64,000 bases of DNA. Origin: Hirundichthys speculiger. Taxonomy: Eukaryota; Chordata; Actinopteri; Beloniformes; Exocoetidae. The stretch covers positions 310,001 to 374,000 of the forward strand of contig JAGFBZ010000900.1 in assembly GCA_018398805.1 (NCBI GenBank). Direction: 5' to 3'. A program made the translations under genes and the position numbers. Shown here one piece after another: positions 44,421 through 54,700 of the stretch. The notes beneath the pieces were generated by a model that worked only from the letters and a program-made list of their open reading frames with translations, had not been told where the DNA came from and did not search any database. Each line of letters starts with the position of its first letter. The first letter of the stretch is position 1.

Positions 44421-46285
44421 CAGGGTATCACTCCTCAGCCAACACTGCCCCCAAGTGGTGTAAATGAATAGTATTTCCCTGTGACACAGGCTATCAACAA
44501 ACAATAATAAATAATGGTGAAGTGGAAGGACTAAATTAGCCACAGTAAACAATAAATGTCCCCAGGGAGCTACGTTCACAAAGGAACGACTATATAATGC
44601 AAATTGTGACCGTCACTCAATAAGCTACTTTTACGATCTTGCACTGTCAAATGTTACTGATTTGGAGAAGCTCAGTGTTAGCATGGAAGTATTTACTTTC
44701 CCTTATGGCACTTCTTCATTAAACACCTGATTACATGCAACCATGATCTCATGTTTATAGCCTGCTTCTTAGCAGGTTTTTGTTTTGTTTTGTCCAAAGC
44801 TGTTATCTGATCAGCAGATATTAACAGGTAAAATTTACATGAAGTTGCAAAGGAACAGTTGAACTAAAAAGCCAACTGCACCACTAGACTGTGGCTACCA
44901 GCGTACTGACATGCCGTCTGTATTAACGTGACGGGGTTTGTCTCGTTTTAACATCAACAGGCTTCAGCTACAGTTTCAGCTGCAGATAAGTCGCGTGCTA
45001 ACAGCCTGTGAAAGAAGAAAATGCAAGTGAGTTTTAATTCAACCTCATCAGTCAGCGAACACCCCACTCATATCCAGAGAGATGGTTTTCTCTACCCTCT
45101 ACCCTCAACCCTCAACGTTTGTTGACAATAATCCTAAAAGCTTATCTCACTTCTGGTGAGCAATGACTGTGTTCTGTCCCGTTTACAGTAATGGGCTCAC
45201 TGATAGAGTAATAAATATCTACATATTTAACATGAACTGGTTCAATTTGTTCTTATTATCAATGCATCGATGCTGTTATTACTTTCACAACACTGTGTGG
45301 AGGTGGAGATTGTATTTCACCGTGAATGAGAGGGCATGTACAGTTAGTGACATGTCTACTGGTTTACATACAACTGGAGATAACGTATTAACAACCTTCT
45401 CATCTAGGGCTGTAAGGACTAAGAGAATGAAATCCGTTCCTGTCATTAACTGAAGTCATTAAATCACATTGCTGGAGACAGTTTACAAAAGTGTTCACAC
45501 ACCAAGTCCAACAGAACCAGACATAACTTGCTGTAATGAAAGATCAGGGGACGGCAATGAAGAGTAACAAGTACACATACGTATCCTTGTAGGGCAGTAT
45601 TTGCTAGACAATCAAAAAGTGATCAGCAGATATTAACTCGTTTTTTGAGTTAAGGACTTAGATGTAAGCTGTATGAACCTGTCACTGACAAAGAGCTCTG
45701 GCTTAAATGTTTTAATGAGGAGGAGGAGACAAGAAGAACTTTAGGGTGCGACTTTAGGCTAGTCCATGAGGTGCACATGTAAACTGTTTGCTTTAAATAG
45801 GCCTGTATATGTTAATCCTAATAATAGATAACAAGAGCATCTGCTGTAACAAAAGTTTAATTTCAATTAAGGTTAATTCTAAAAAATATATTTATGGGAC
45901 TGTACGTTTTTTTTTTTTTTTTCCCAGATACTCAGGCTTATTCCTACAGTTCGAAACATCCATGTTAAGTCTTTTGATGGTTCTAACTTGACTTTCTTAT
46001 TCTTCACTGTGACAGTGACAAAGGAAAACGGTATGCAGTGGCTGGACTGGCCATATTCTGAACTTTGTCTTTTGGCTTGGAGGGCTTGGCCACACAGCGG
46101 TCCTGGCTGATGTGCTCAGCAACCCGGAGGGGCCTCCACCTGTTCATTCTGTTCGGTTGTGCTCCTTCATGTGCTTCAACTCTGCTTCCCATCCTGCTCA
46201 TCTTTGTGATTTTCTTTTCTGTAGAGTTTGTGTCTTTTGGATGTCCTGCTTTACCAGCAGTTTTGGTTTGAAATGCTAAACTTTA
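44421..46285. other. Unassigned stretch with an 18-bp direct repeat
   Basis: TGATCAGCAGATATTAAC occurs at 44808-44825 and again at 45620-45637. No gene was recognised. CTCTACC/CTCAACC heptamers lie at about 45091-45117 and a T-run at 45907-45922. Confidence 0.5.
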
Positions 46286-46291
46286 TTATTA

Positions 46292-47006
46292 CAGTGATCC
46301 CTTATTTTTTGCAGTTAATAGAGACTGCCATCCCCTGCAAAAATCAAAATCCACGAATGGGAGCCGGAGCCCCCCGCGACTAAATAATGTGTTTAAAATA
46401 TGTTTAAAAACCGCAAAAAAGACAAAGGCTCAACTATGGTCTTTCTGTTACTTTCACAGCCTCTGGTCTCTGAAACGTAGTAAAGAAACCGCTGGTATTG
46501 TGCTATTTTTGGCTATAATTAGAGGGTAACACGCTAACAACAACAAAAGAAAAAGTCTGGTTTTCTCTGCATGGAACGAGCACTTTATTCTGGCACTGCA
46601 GGAACTTGTAACATCACACAGGTTGTATTGTTGGGCTCCTGTCGGTTAACAGAGAATGTAAATCTATACACGCTGGACTGCTGTTGATGCTCACTACACT
46701 TTTCATCTAACCTCGTTTTCTTCTGCTGTCCCACGACACACACACTATTACCCATAAGGCCACACCATTACCCATAAGGCCACCTTCTTAAAGGGGCCAG
46801 GCTGGCTCACAGCATTTCTTCGCTGTGAGAGAATGCGCACAACATCCTGTGATGTTTGGGTGATGCGTCTCGGCCAATCAGAGAACCGATTCTAGAGTTC
46901 TGGGCCGTCTTTGTTTCCCGTGTTGCTTACAGGAGGCTGTGAGTCATCGTTTGATGTTTCGCCGCGAACCGTGGAACTTTAAGCGCAAATTGGCAAAGGA
47001 TCACTG
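46292..47006. mobile_element. 715-bp non-autonomous Tigger/pogo-like element
   Basis: The left end CAGTGATCCCTTATTTTTTG and the right end, CAGTGATCCTTTGCCAATTT when read on the minus strand, form a short inverted repeat. TA precedes the left end (46290-46291). The right flank reads TC, so the duplication is imperfect. A 20-bp tandem duplication of ATTACCCATAAGGCCAC words lies at 46748-46787. The interior shows no transposase. The 134-bp MITE at 34653-34786 shares both ends. Confidence 0.65.
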
Positions 47007-48540
47007 TCATTCATTCTCCTACATTTGGATCCTACTCCTGCAAACTTGACACAAGTTTTATTTTATTTGTAAAATTAGTATTCGAAAGCCTACAAGGACA
47101 GTTTTTCTAGTATTAAGAGGGACAGTGAAAATCTCCTGATGGACATTTAGTGAAGCTAAAACTTTCACCACTAGAACAAGTCAGTGTATACATGTTATAC
47201 TTTTCAGTCTGATTGCCTCATTTGCCATTGTCATGGTGTTAAGAGGCCCTTCACTAAGCCCCAGACAGGTGGATGAGCAACACCCATTAATGTCCTTTGT
47301 CTCCTTCTTCAGAAGACGTTGAGGACTACCCAAGGATTAAAGCCATTAATTCTTCCAAAGACTACATGCTAGTTGCAAAAAGGATTATTTCCTTATCTTC
47401 CTGCAGTACATACAGCCATACCTGCATGCATATACTGCATGTATGTATGTGTGTGTGAAATATCAATAAGTCTTCTTTACTCATACTTTTAAGCTTTCCT
47501 TTTTCTCCACTCCACATTAAGTTGTTTCCTCCTGGTTGGTTATTTCCCTCCATCAAGAAAAAATATTTTCACAGAGATATTCATGCTGGAGATACTGTGG
47601 TGTTTGAAGAGATTTGGAGTGGAGGTGAGGACAAATGCATCTTAAAATAAATGCTCTTGTTTTTAGATCCAGGTCTGCATCATAGCTCAAAGTTTTTTTT
47701 TTTTTTTCTCCCTCTGTGACTCTCCAACCTCTTCTCCGCACTGTGTCACCACCCAGGAACTGGAATATGCACAATTATGCAGTCCTCGCAGCTTTCCTCT
47801 TTGCAAACTGACAGACAGATCGATGAGGACAATGAGATCACGAGAGCAGAGGGGTTGGAGGTATCGGTTGGCTTAGATATGGATCAACTTTAACTTGGCA
47901 TGTACCAAATAAATGCCAGAGGGGGCACTGGGATGGAGAAACCTTGCAATAAATCAATCAGCTCAGCACGCACAATGCAATCAGCAACGGGTGCGCAAGG
48001 TAGGTGGCCAAGATAGTGAAAGAGAATTCGATCACCTGATCTGAGAAAAAGTTTCTTTTGTTTTTTTTTTTCCACCTCTTCCTCTCTCTCGCTCTCTCTC
48101 TTCCTCAGCCTCTCTCAGTTATTGCTTAAAGTCATATATTGGCTATTACATATAAGATCTGTGAAAATTCCAAACGCCCCCAACATTCTGAAGAAGAAGG
48201 ACGAACACCAGCTAAATAGAGCTGTATCACATCTCCATGTTTAGATTGTCTTTGCATGTAGCACAATGTGAACAGAGGCCCAGACTTGATGGTGTTATGT
48301 CGTGCAGGGTTAACATGAGTCCAGATAGGAAGGAAGGAGAAAGCCATTAGAGATAGGAGCCCATTCTGAGGCTGCGCTTGAATGCACGGTTGCTCAGCTA
48401 GCCAACCAAAGCATGCTTATCAAGAGCTGCAAAGACGCATGCACACAACATTTTTTCCAGGCTATCCACCCCGGCTCTTGTCAGGGAACAGAGACAGGAA
48501 ACATACATTTATGATTCAAGCATTTTTTTTTTAAATATTA
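47007..48540. other. Unassigned stretch including a candidate conserved patch
   Basis: No transposon end was recognised. The segment 47800-48030 is listed separately. A pyrimidine tract with CTCTCTCGCTCTCTCTC lies at about 48075-48100. Confidence 0.45.
47800..48030. promoter_or_regulatory. Candidate conserved non-coding element
   Basis: The composition is balanced and motif-rich. It includes TTTAACTTGGCATGTACCAA and ATAAATCAATCAGC, with the PBX-HOX-like site ATCAATCA at 47953-47960. The text resembles vertebrate developmental enhancers more than it resembles repeats. No comparison with other genomes was possible, so this is a suggestion only. Confidence 0.25.
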
Positions 48541-48544
48541 GTAA

Positions 48545-48665
48545 GTATCACTTATTTATATAGCACGTTTCCTAGACCACAGTCACAAAATGCTCCACAG
48601 CAAAATAGACATAATAAAATACAATAAAATATGTGAAATGTAAAATACAATCAATATAAAAATAA
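48545..48665 (-). repeat. LINE/SINE 3'-end fragment, antisense
   Basis: TTATTTATATAGCACGTTTC, then AGTCACAAAATGCTCCACAG and an A-rich tail, resembles the antisense of an L2-type 3' end (TATATAGC-C-TTTC ... AAAGTGCT-TACAG). Confidence 0.5.
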
Positions 48666-48941
48666 GTCATAGCAGCCCTTTTTCTTGCTAAAACACTTGA
48701 AGGAATAATGATGAACTATAACAGGAAAATTGGTGGATTTTTTTTCTTAATATCTCAGACTTTATCATTCAAGACATTAAGAAAATTATTGCCGTCAGCT
48801 TTACAAAACACATGGGAACAGCAGGAGACACAATGGAATTGATTGAATCCAATAGTACTTTAGGATTTCTTTTTTATTAAATGCTATCAGATAATTGAAG
48901 TAATCAGATGATCTGGCATTTTTTTTCTTTTATCATTTCAT

Positions 48942-49160
48942 TTAGAGAAGTCTTTTTAGTTCCCTAAGGTGTAGTCTATGAACTTTGAATCTGGCAGATT
49001 TCCATGGGTGCTCAGCTTTCCGAAACAGTCTCCTTAGATTCAGAAAGTGTTCATTAATCCAGAGGCACGGTTTGTTCCGGGAGATAGGTTTCGATTTAAG
49101 AGGTCCCACTTGATCTCGTAGGGTTGCACAATGCCTAATAAAACATTGGATTAAAACCAT
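48942..49160 (-). pseudogene. LINE ORF2 linker fragment
   Basis: On the minus strand the frame reads LRDQVGPLKSKPISRNKPCL, then WINEHFLNLRRLFRKAEHPW and FKVHRLHLREL. This matches the segment between endonuclease and RT in L2/CR1-type LINEs (APLKTK-I, W-N-E-LR-L-RKAER-W, L-VH). The block is the same one seen at 17472-17743, but the protein differs clearly, so it is a different subfamily or an older copy. Neither endonuclease nor RT was found next to it. Confidence 0.6.
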
Positions 49161-49835
49161 TAACAGCTGTATATTTCATGAACAGACATGAATCAAACAT
49201 GCCAGAGAATCTCACAGCAGCAGACTCAGTGATAATATACCTTTGCATCCTTAATTTAAAGGCACTGGCTGATGAGGGAAGATAAGATAAAAGAACACGC
49301 AGCTATGATTACTCGTGATCCAGAATATGTCCCTTTAAGTGGGTGGGTCCACATACATGCTGATAAAGGTCGAAAGTTTCAGTCAGTGGTAAAAGTTCCA
49401 CCGCTGATGAATCATCAACATGGAGATTTCAAAATAGCCAAAAAACAAAACTTTCTTCAGTTTTATAATAAAGGATAAAAAGTAATTAGAATAATTTAAA
49501 AACACTCCAGCAGGGCCAGGAGGAAGGTAGATCAGTACACAGTAAAACTTGCTAGAGGAAACAACCTTGATCACCAGCAATTCAAAGTATGAATAACTTT
49601 CAACGTTCATCACTTTGCACGTGCATCTGCCCACATACACATCAGAAAATCCTTCACGGCGGCAACACGGGCATGTTGCTGGCATCCCAGCAGCAGAGAA
49701 GCCAGAAGAGCAAAGCTCAAATGAATGAACTCATCTCCATGAGTACCAAAAAGTCCAGGTTTTTTCAGTGAAAAACTCATTCAGAGAAAGAGATTTTAGC
49801 GATCAATCAGGTATTCAGCATGGCAACCCTACTTG
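49161..49835. other. Unassigned stretch
   Basis: No recognisable gene. The 100-codon minus-strand ORF at 49383-49685 is not known to me. Confidence 0.5.
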
Positions 49836-49839
49836 ATGG

Positions 49840-51122
49840 TGCTGTTTGGACCAGGCTAGGAGCTTCGGGGGGGGCAGTACTCCCCTGGTCCGGGCCCATG
49901 AGGGCCCGGCGAAAGACAACGAAACAGGTCTCTCCTCAGGGATCAGTCGTGCCTTGCACAATACTGGTTACAACAACTTCCACAACAAATACATGTGCTA
50001 CGTATTAGGTTTTATATATAGTTTTCCCCAGTCAGAATGAATCATGGTTGGTCAAAAAAAATTTTAAGACTTTGGTCATGAAGGTTTCTACACAGTGAAT
50101 TAAATGTTGTGCTACATGGCTGGCTTCATCTTCACTCTCACAGTTAACTTTACAATGTGCAAATTTACAAGTGGATTGCCTGTAAGATCTCCAAATGTAT
50201 TTTGGGTAAAATCATCATCAACAGCCGTCCATCAGTCACTAGTCAACAGAGTCTGTGTGGTGCAGGGTAGGTGGATCACAGATTAATTAAATCACGAGTG
50301 ACAGTTCATACAAGCATAAAAGTGGAGCAACAAAACACAAAGAAAAGGAAAAAAGAGCGCAGGAAAAGACTAAACTAAAAAAAGCTGGATACATATCCTC
50401 CTGGAGATGAACCTGACATTGTTGGAGGCGAGTCAAGCCCACCAGAACTGGCACCAGGTTCAGGGAGGCAGATTCACAGGTACAATTTCTCACAATCACT
50501 GACACTGAAAACAATATGTGAGTTAGTTGTAAACTGCTGATGTGGTTGTTATCGGAGTAGCCCCCCCGCCTAACGTTGTTATTAGGGGCCAGGTAGTCTA
50601 ATGTTTTTGTTGCTCTCATGGTTTGTTAGACTTCATGTCGGTTTTGTCGGGTTACTCTTGCAAAAAGGCTCGTACAACGACGTGCTTGGAGTTGGTATTT
50701 ATTAACAGCAATGGAAACACATCAGGCGAAATCAGCACTTGGTACCGAGCAGAATGAATGAATGAATGAATGAATGAATGAATGAATGAATGCATGCCGG
50801 TAGCTACTACAACAGTAGCTGGTGCGTCTCCCACGTGACATCACAACTACATACCGCCGAATACATTTTAGACAAATTATTATGCCATAATACTACAGGT
50901 TTGATTGATTTCAAAATGGCATGGTCGCTCCTCGTGGTGTTGAACTCTTACTATCAAATGCTTTGAGCTATGTGTCAAAAATATAGTAATACTTGTGAGT
51001 CCTGCTGTTGCTGCATGTGTATGTTGTAAAACGATGTAATCACAAGCTTTATTGGGCTTTAAGGGCCCGGTCATGTGCCCCGCCCCCGGCCCAGTAGTGA
51101 CATGTTCCGCCGCTGGTCTAGA
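49840..51122. repeat. GC-ended block, possible non-autonomous DNA element
   Basis: The left margin carries a G-run (49868-49875) and a perfect hairpin, CCGGGCCC (49890-49897) pairing with GGGCCCGG (49902-49909). The right margin (about 51060-51120) carries GGGCCCGGTCATGTGCCCCG and, on the minus strand, starts CAGCGGCGGAACATGTCACT, a hAT-like terminus. An (AATG)10 array lies at 50753-50792. A Lys-rich frame around 50320-50400 could be a transposase remnant but was not identified. No target duplication is clear. Confidence 0.35.
50753..50792 (+). repeat. (AATG)10 microsatellite
   Basis: Ten perfect AATG units, immediately followed by CATGCCGG. Confidence 0.95.
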
Positions 51123-53680
51123 CCTTCATGTCAGCAGATTGCACTGGGATTGAAAGCAAACTCGTCCTGCAGTCACGTGATTTCCAGCTGTGCTGGGGAG
51201 TCAGCTTTTGGTCCTCAGATGTACACAGGGAAGGCTGGGAGGGCCATGTGGGCCAGCCATCCTGGTTTCTCTGCTCTGTTGGCTGCAGACCATCAGGCGA
51301 GACTAACAAACGAAGCCGGGCAGGAATGTGTTTCCACACACAGATTCAAGTTTTTCCAGCCGAGAGTCCAAGAAGCTTTTCTGATCTTAACCTGGACCCC
51401 AACGCCTCGTCTCCTCACTAACACCTGGGTTCTGTGTGGGCAGGAACAGGTATTCAGGTGAGGCAGGCGAGTACACAAACAGCAGTGGGAATGTTTGCTT
51501 GTAACTGTCCCAGCTGCTGCGAAGGCATCCCATACACTGATGTGGAACAGGGAGCAGTGGTCATAAGTGCAAACAGCGGGGGCACAATTACTCAGCATCA
51601 GGGCTGATATGACAATATAAGTTGTGAAAACAAACACAGAGAATTGGAACAGATGCAGTCGAGCAGCAGCTCTGACTAACACAGTCGCCATGTTGGTCAC
51701 TCCAAGATGTCTGCTTCTGACTTTTTAAAGAGAACATTGTGCTAAACATTAATTGTTTTACTGGCTGCAGGCTGAAGTATGTCAAGACACAATTTCTTTG
51801 TGTAACTATCTTTTATTAAATCCAGGAATTCCAAACTAGCTGTGTTTGGTCATTTATTACCTTTTTTTCTGCAGCATACCCCAATTTATTTTCCCTTCCA
51901 GTTTTTTAACCCACAATACTTTTTTTTTTTTCAATTTCTTTTAAAAAAGCTGTCTTTGTTTGTCAAAGTTGTCTTATGTAGTTTTCAATTTGTATTCATT
52001 TCATGGGGGGAAAAAGTGTGACAACAATAGCAGTGTTGTTGCTCATCCTTGTCTTATTTCATTTAAATTTAGTTTGCAATATAACCCAGTGGCTCCCATC
52101 ACAATTTCATGAAGGATAGTGGCGGTGGAGCATGAGCACCGGGAATCATGAAGACCCAAATCACCTTTTATAGAAATTACACAATAGGGCTTTAGTTTGA
52201 CTTTTTAGTACTCTTGTACTTAAATCTGTTTCGGTCTTTCCCATATCCAGAAAAAGACACACTCATCTTCAGCTGTTATATTCTCCAGCGTCCAACTGCG
52301 TCTTTTCATGCCGGCCAGGTAGTGAAGAATATATTTATCAGAGGTTTTTCATTTAAAACAGCTATCAGCTAAAAACAAACAAACATGATTTAACAGACTT
52401 CCATCACTGGCTTTCATCCACTTGACTTTTTTTAATCTGTTGAGCAGTGTCAGCACTATCCCTACAGCTGAAGGCAATTACTTCTGATTGTAAGCAATGT
52501 AAGGTACTCCTGTAAAGGGATTAAAATATTACCAATTTATGGCATTCATTTGTGTTTTCACATCTAATGCGTTTGTGGTTCTGATAAAATCGAAAACACT
52601 CCCACGTTTTTTTTTTTTTTTAAACATCTGCCTGTGTATAAATCAATGGTTAGTGTCCGTAATCTGGAAAACCCTTTTTTTTTTTCTTTTTTTCTTTTTT
52701 AAATCAGATATATGTATGCAATTTTATCTTGCAGCAAGTGTTAGTTTTCTTGTGTATATCTGTAAGCCAGAGTGCAATGTGTCCTCCACCAGCCCTTCTG
52801 GACAGTCTCATCTAACATACTTTTATCAACACCTGATTTTGTGAGAGAGGACTTAGATCACAAACTCTGGAGCATGAAAGGACTGGACAAAGATCCAAGT
52901 GATGGGTAGGGTGTGTGACATCACATTTAGAGAGCTTAAGTGAACACCCAAAACCCTCAATGAACTGGAGCAATGTTGGAAATAATAATGGGCCAATTTG
53001 AGATTTGAGACATTGCAAGTCATGTGAGAAATAACTGCTTCAAGTTATTGCTGAATTCATCTTCCTCAGTTGTATTTACTGCACATGAAAGCTGCTCACA
53101 GTTTGAATTAAACTGACATTTATTGATGTGGTCCAAAGCCCACCCTTAAGCCTCTCTCTGAGATAGTGTCAAGTGGGATGGAGGGAGTAAAGGTGGACTG
53201 GTAGTGATGGGACGTAAGTCAATGATGCACACCCGTGCTATTATTATGAAGCGGTCCAGACTGATGCATCAGTGCCACAAGCAGACCTCTTGTCCCTCCA
53301 GCTGTGATTCCTTGTCGGCCCACATTCATGGTACCTCGCAGGACATCCTGGAAAAGTGGAAGGAGGCAGCTCTTGAACCTTGTCGGACCAGCAGTCGGGG
53401 ACAGGAGCTCTCAGGGATTCCACCTGTTTATAATGCCCTGCATGGTCCACTGAAAGATGGAGGAAGATTTATGATGTGACGCCCGTCAGACTCAGCACCT
53501 GCACACGACAGGCCCCTGTTCCGAGTATCTGTCGGTGTTTTAATAGACACTGTGATTTAGAAGGAAACGAACCAGCGCAGGTGATGTGCCTTATAGCCCA
53601 GGTGTAACTGAAGGATTCTCATTTTATAGAGAAAAAGAGGAATGAAGTAGGCTTTCTAAGCGAGCAACACAAGAAGCTAA
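51123..53680. other. Unassigned stretch
   Basis: ORFs of 128-135 codons (51075-51461 plus, 51293-51700 minus) overlap each other on opposite strands in a GC-moderate patch and match no family I recognise. T-runs lie at about 51921-51931, 52606-52621 and 52673-52700. Confidence 0.45.
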
Positions 53681-53689
53681 TCCTTAACA

Positions 53690-53890
53690 AGCAATGAAAC
53701 GGCATATTTATCTTTTTACAGTAAACAAGATATATTATATATGACAGAGAAACAAGTGGAATTATTTAAACCCACTGGCGCATTTCATCATATCCTACCA
53801 TTTCAAGCTTGAACACTATATTTAATTAGTTGTTAAGATTGAGATGTGAAATATAAACCCTCATGAGGGTAATCCCCTGCAGCAGTGTTT
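53690..53890. promoter_or_regulatory. Candidate conserved non-coding element
   Basis: A/T-rich but non-repetitive DNA with homeodomain-like TTTAATTAG (about 53820-53828) and a TCATGAGGGTAAT segment. There is no repeat or coding signature. The suggestion rests on sequence texture only. Confidence 0.2.
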
Positions 53891-54560
53891 CTTTCTTTCT
53901 TTATTTTTGTCTCATTGGAGCTAGATTAACCTATGACCACAATTCTTGCAAATCCTTTTTAGTATATCTGAAATGTCTGGAATGATTTTTGTGTGAGTAA
54001 GGCAAAAAGCAAAGACATCATCTTGCAGTTATTTTTTTTCCTTTTTTTTTCTTGAAGGAGCCAGATGTCATCTAAGTCGATTTTTTTTTTCTCTTTCACA
54101 ACTGTGTAGAAAACTTCTCTCAGCTCATTAAGCAGTGAACAAATAGGGATATAATTAGTCATAAAAACCAGCCTCCCTGTTATGTGCTGTAGCAGAGGAT
54201 ATTGGAGCAACACAGTAGCCAGAAGCAGCTCAGACGGACAGAGTGGCTTGACGGTATCTTCTTCTGTACATGATTTCTGTAGGTTCAGTCATTCAGCCTC
54301 GCACAGACTCCTGAGATTACGGGAAAGGCGGAGACGAGAAAGAACAGCATGCAGCAGAGTGGCGCTGCCCTCAGGGAGACAGGCTTTGGCATATGTGGAA
54401 GCACACAGCTCCTTTGAGGGGTTGTAGGAGGGAGAAGGGCGGAGAGAAAGCCCCCCCCACCCTCCCCAGAGCTGTGGGGAGAAGGGTGTGATCAGTCTGT
54501 CATAGAGCATTACTGTCATAATAGAACCAGAAACACACACAGCGAAGAGGACAAAATGGT
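53891..54560. other. Unassigned stretch, GC-moderate from 54180
   Basis: From about 54180 to 54490 the composition becomes GC-richer, with an Arg-rich plus-strand frame (RLRERRRRERTACSRVAL). A 95-codon minus-strand ORF overlaps it. Neither resembles a known protein. It could be a 5' non-coding exon of an unseen gene, without proof. Confidence 0.3.
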
Positions 54561-54579
54561 GAATCTCCAAACACACAGA

Positions 54580-54700
54580 GGCTCATGTGGCATCGCTTGC
54601 ATATGCAAACACACATCAACCCACGGCTGTGTACTGGTGACAGCGCGCTATTATAATTCAGCACCCTGAGACATGCTCAGTGGGGACTTATTAAGCCAGC
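54580..54700. promoter_or_regulatory. Candidate regulatory patch with POU-type palindrome
   Basis: TTGCATATGCAA at 54597-54608 is a perfect 12-bp palindrome containing two inverted octamer half-sites (ATGCAA). It is followed by non-repetitive, balanced sequence (CGGCTGTGTACTGGTGACAG). Function is inferred from the motif alone. Confidence 0.25.

Noticed and set aside
51075..51700. Two opposed ORFs of 128 and 135 codons in a GC-moderate patch as a host gene
   Set aside because: Neither frame has a recognised domain or convincing splice signals, and both overlap each other on opposite strands.
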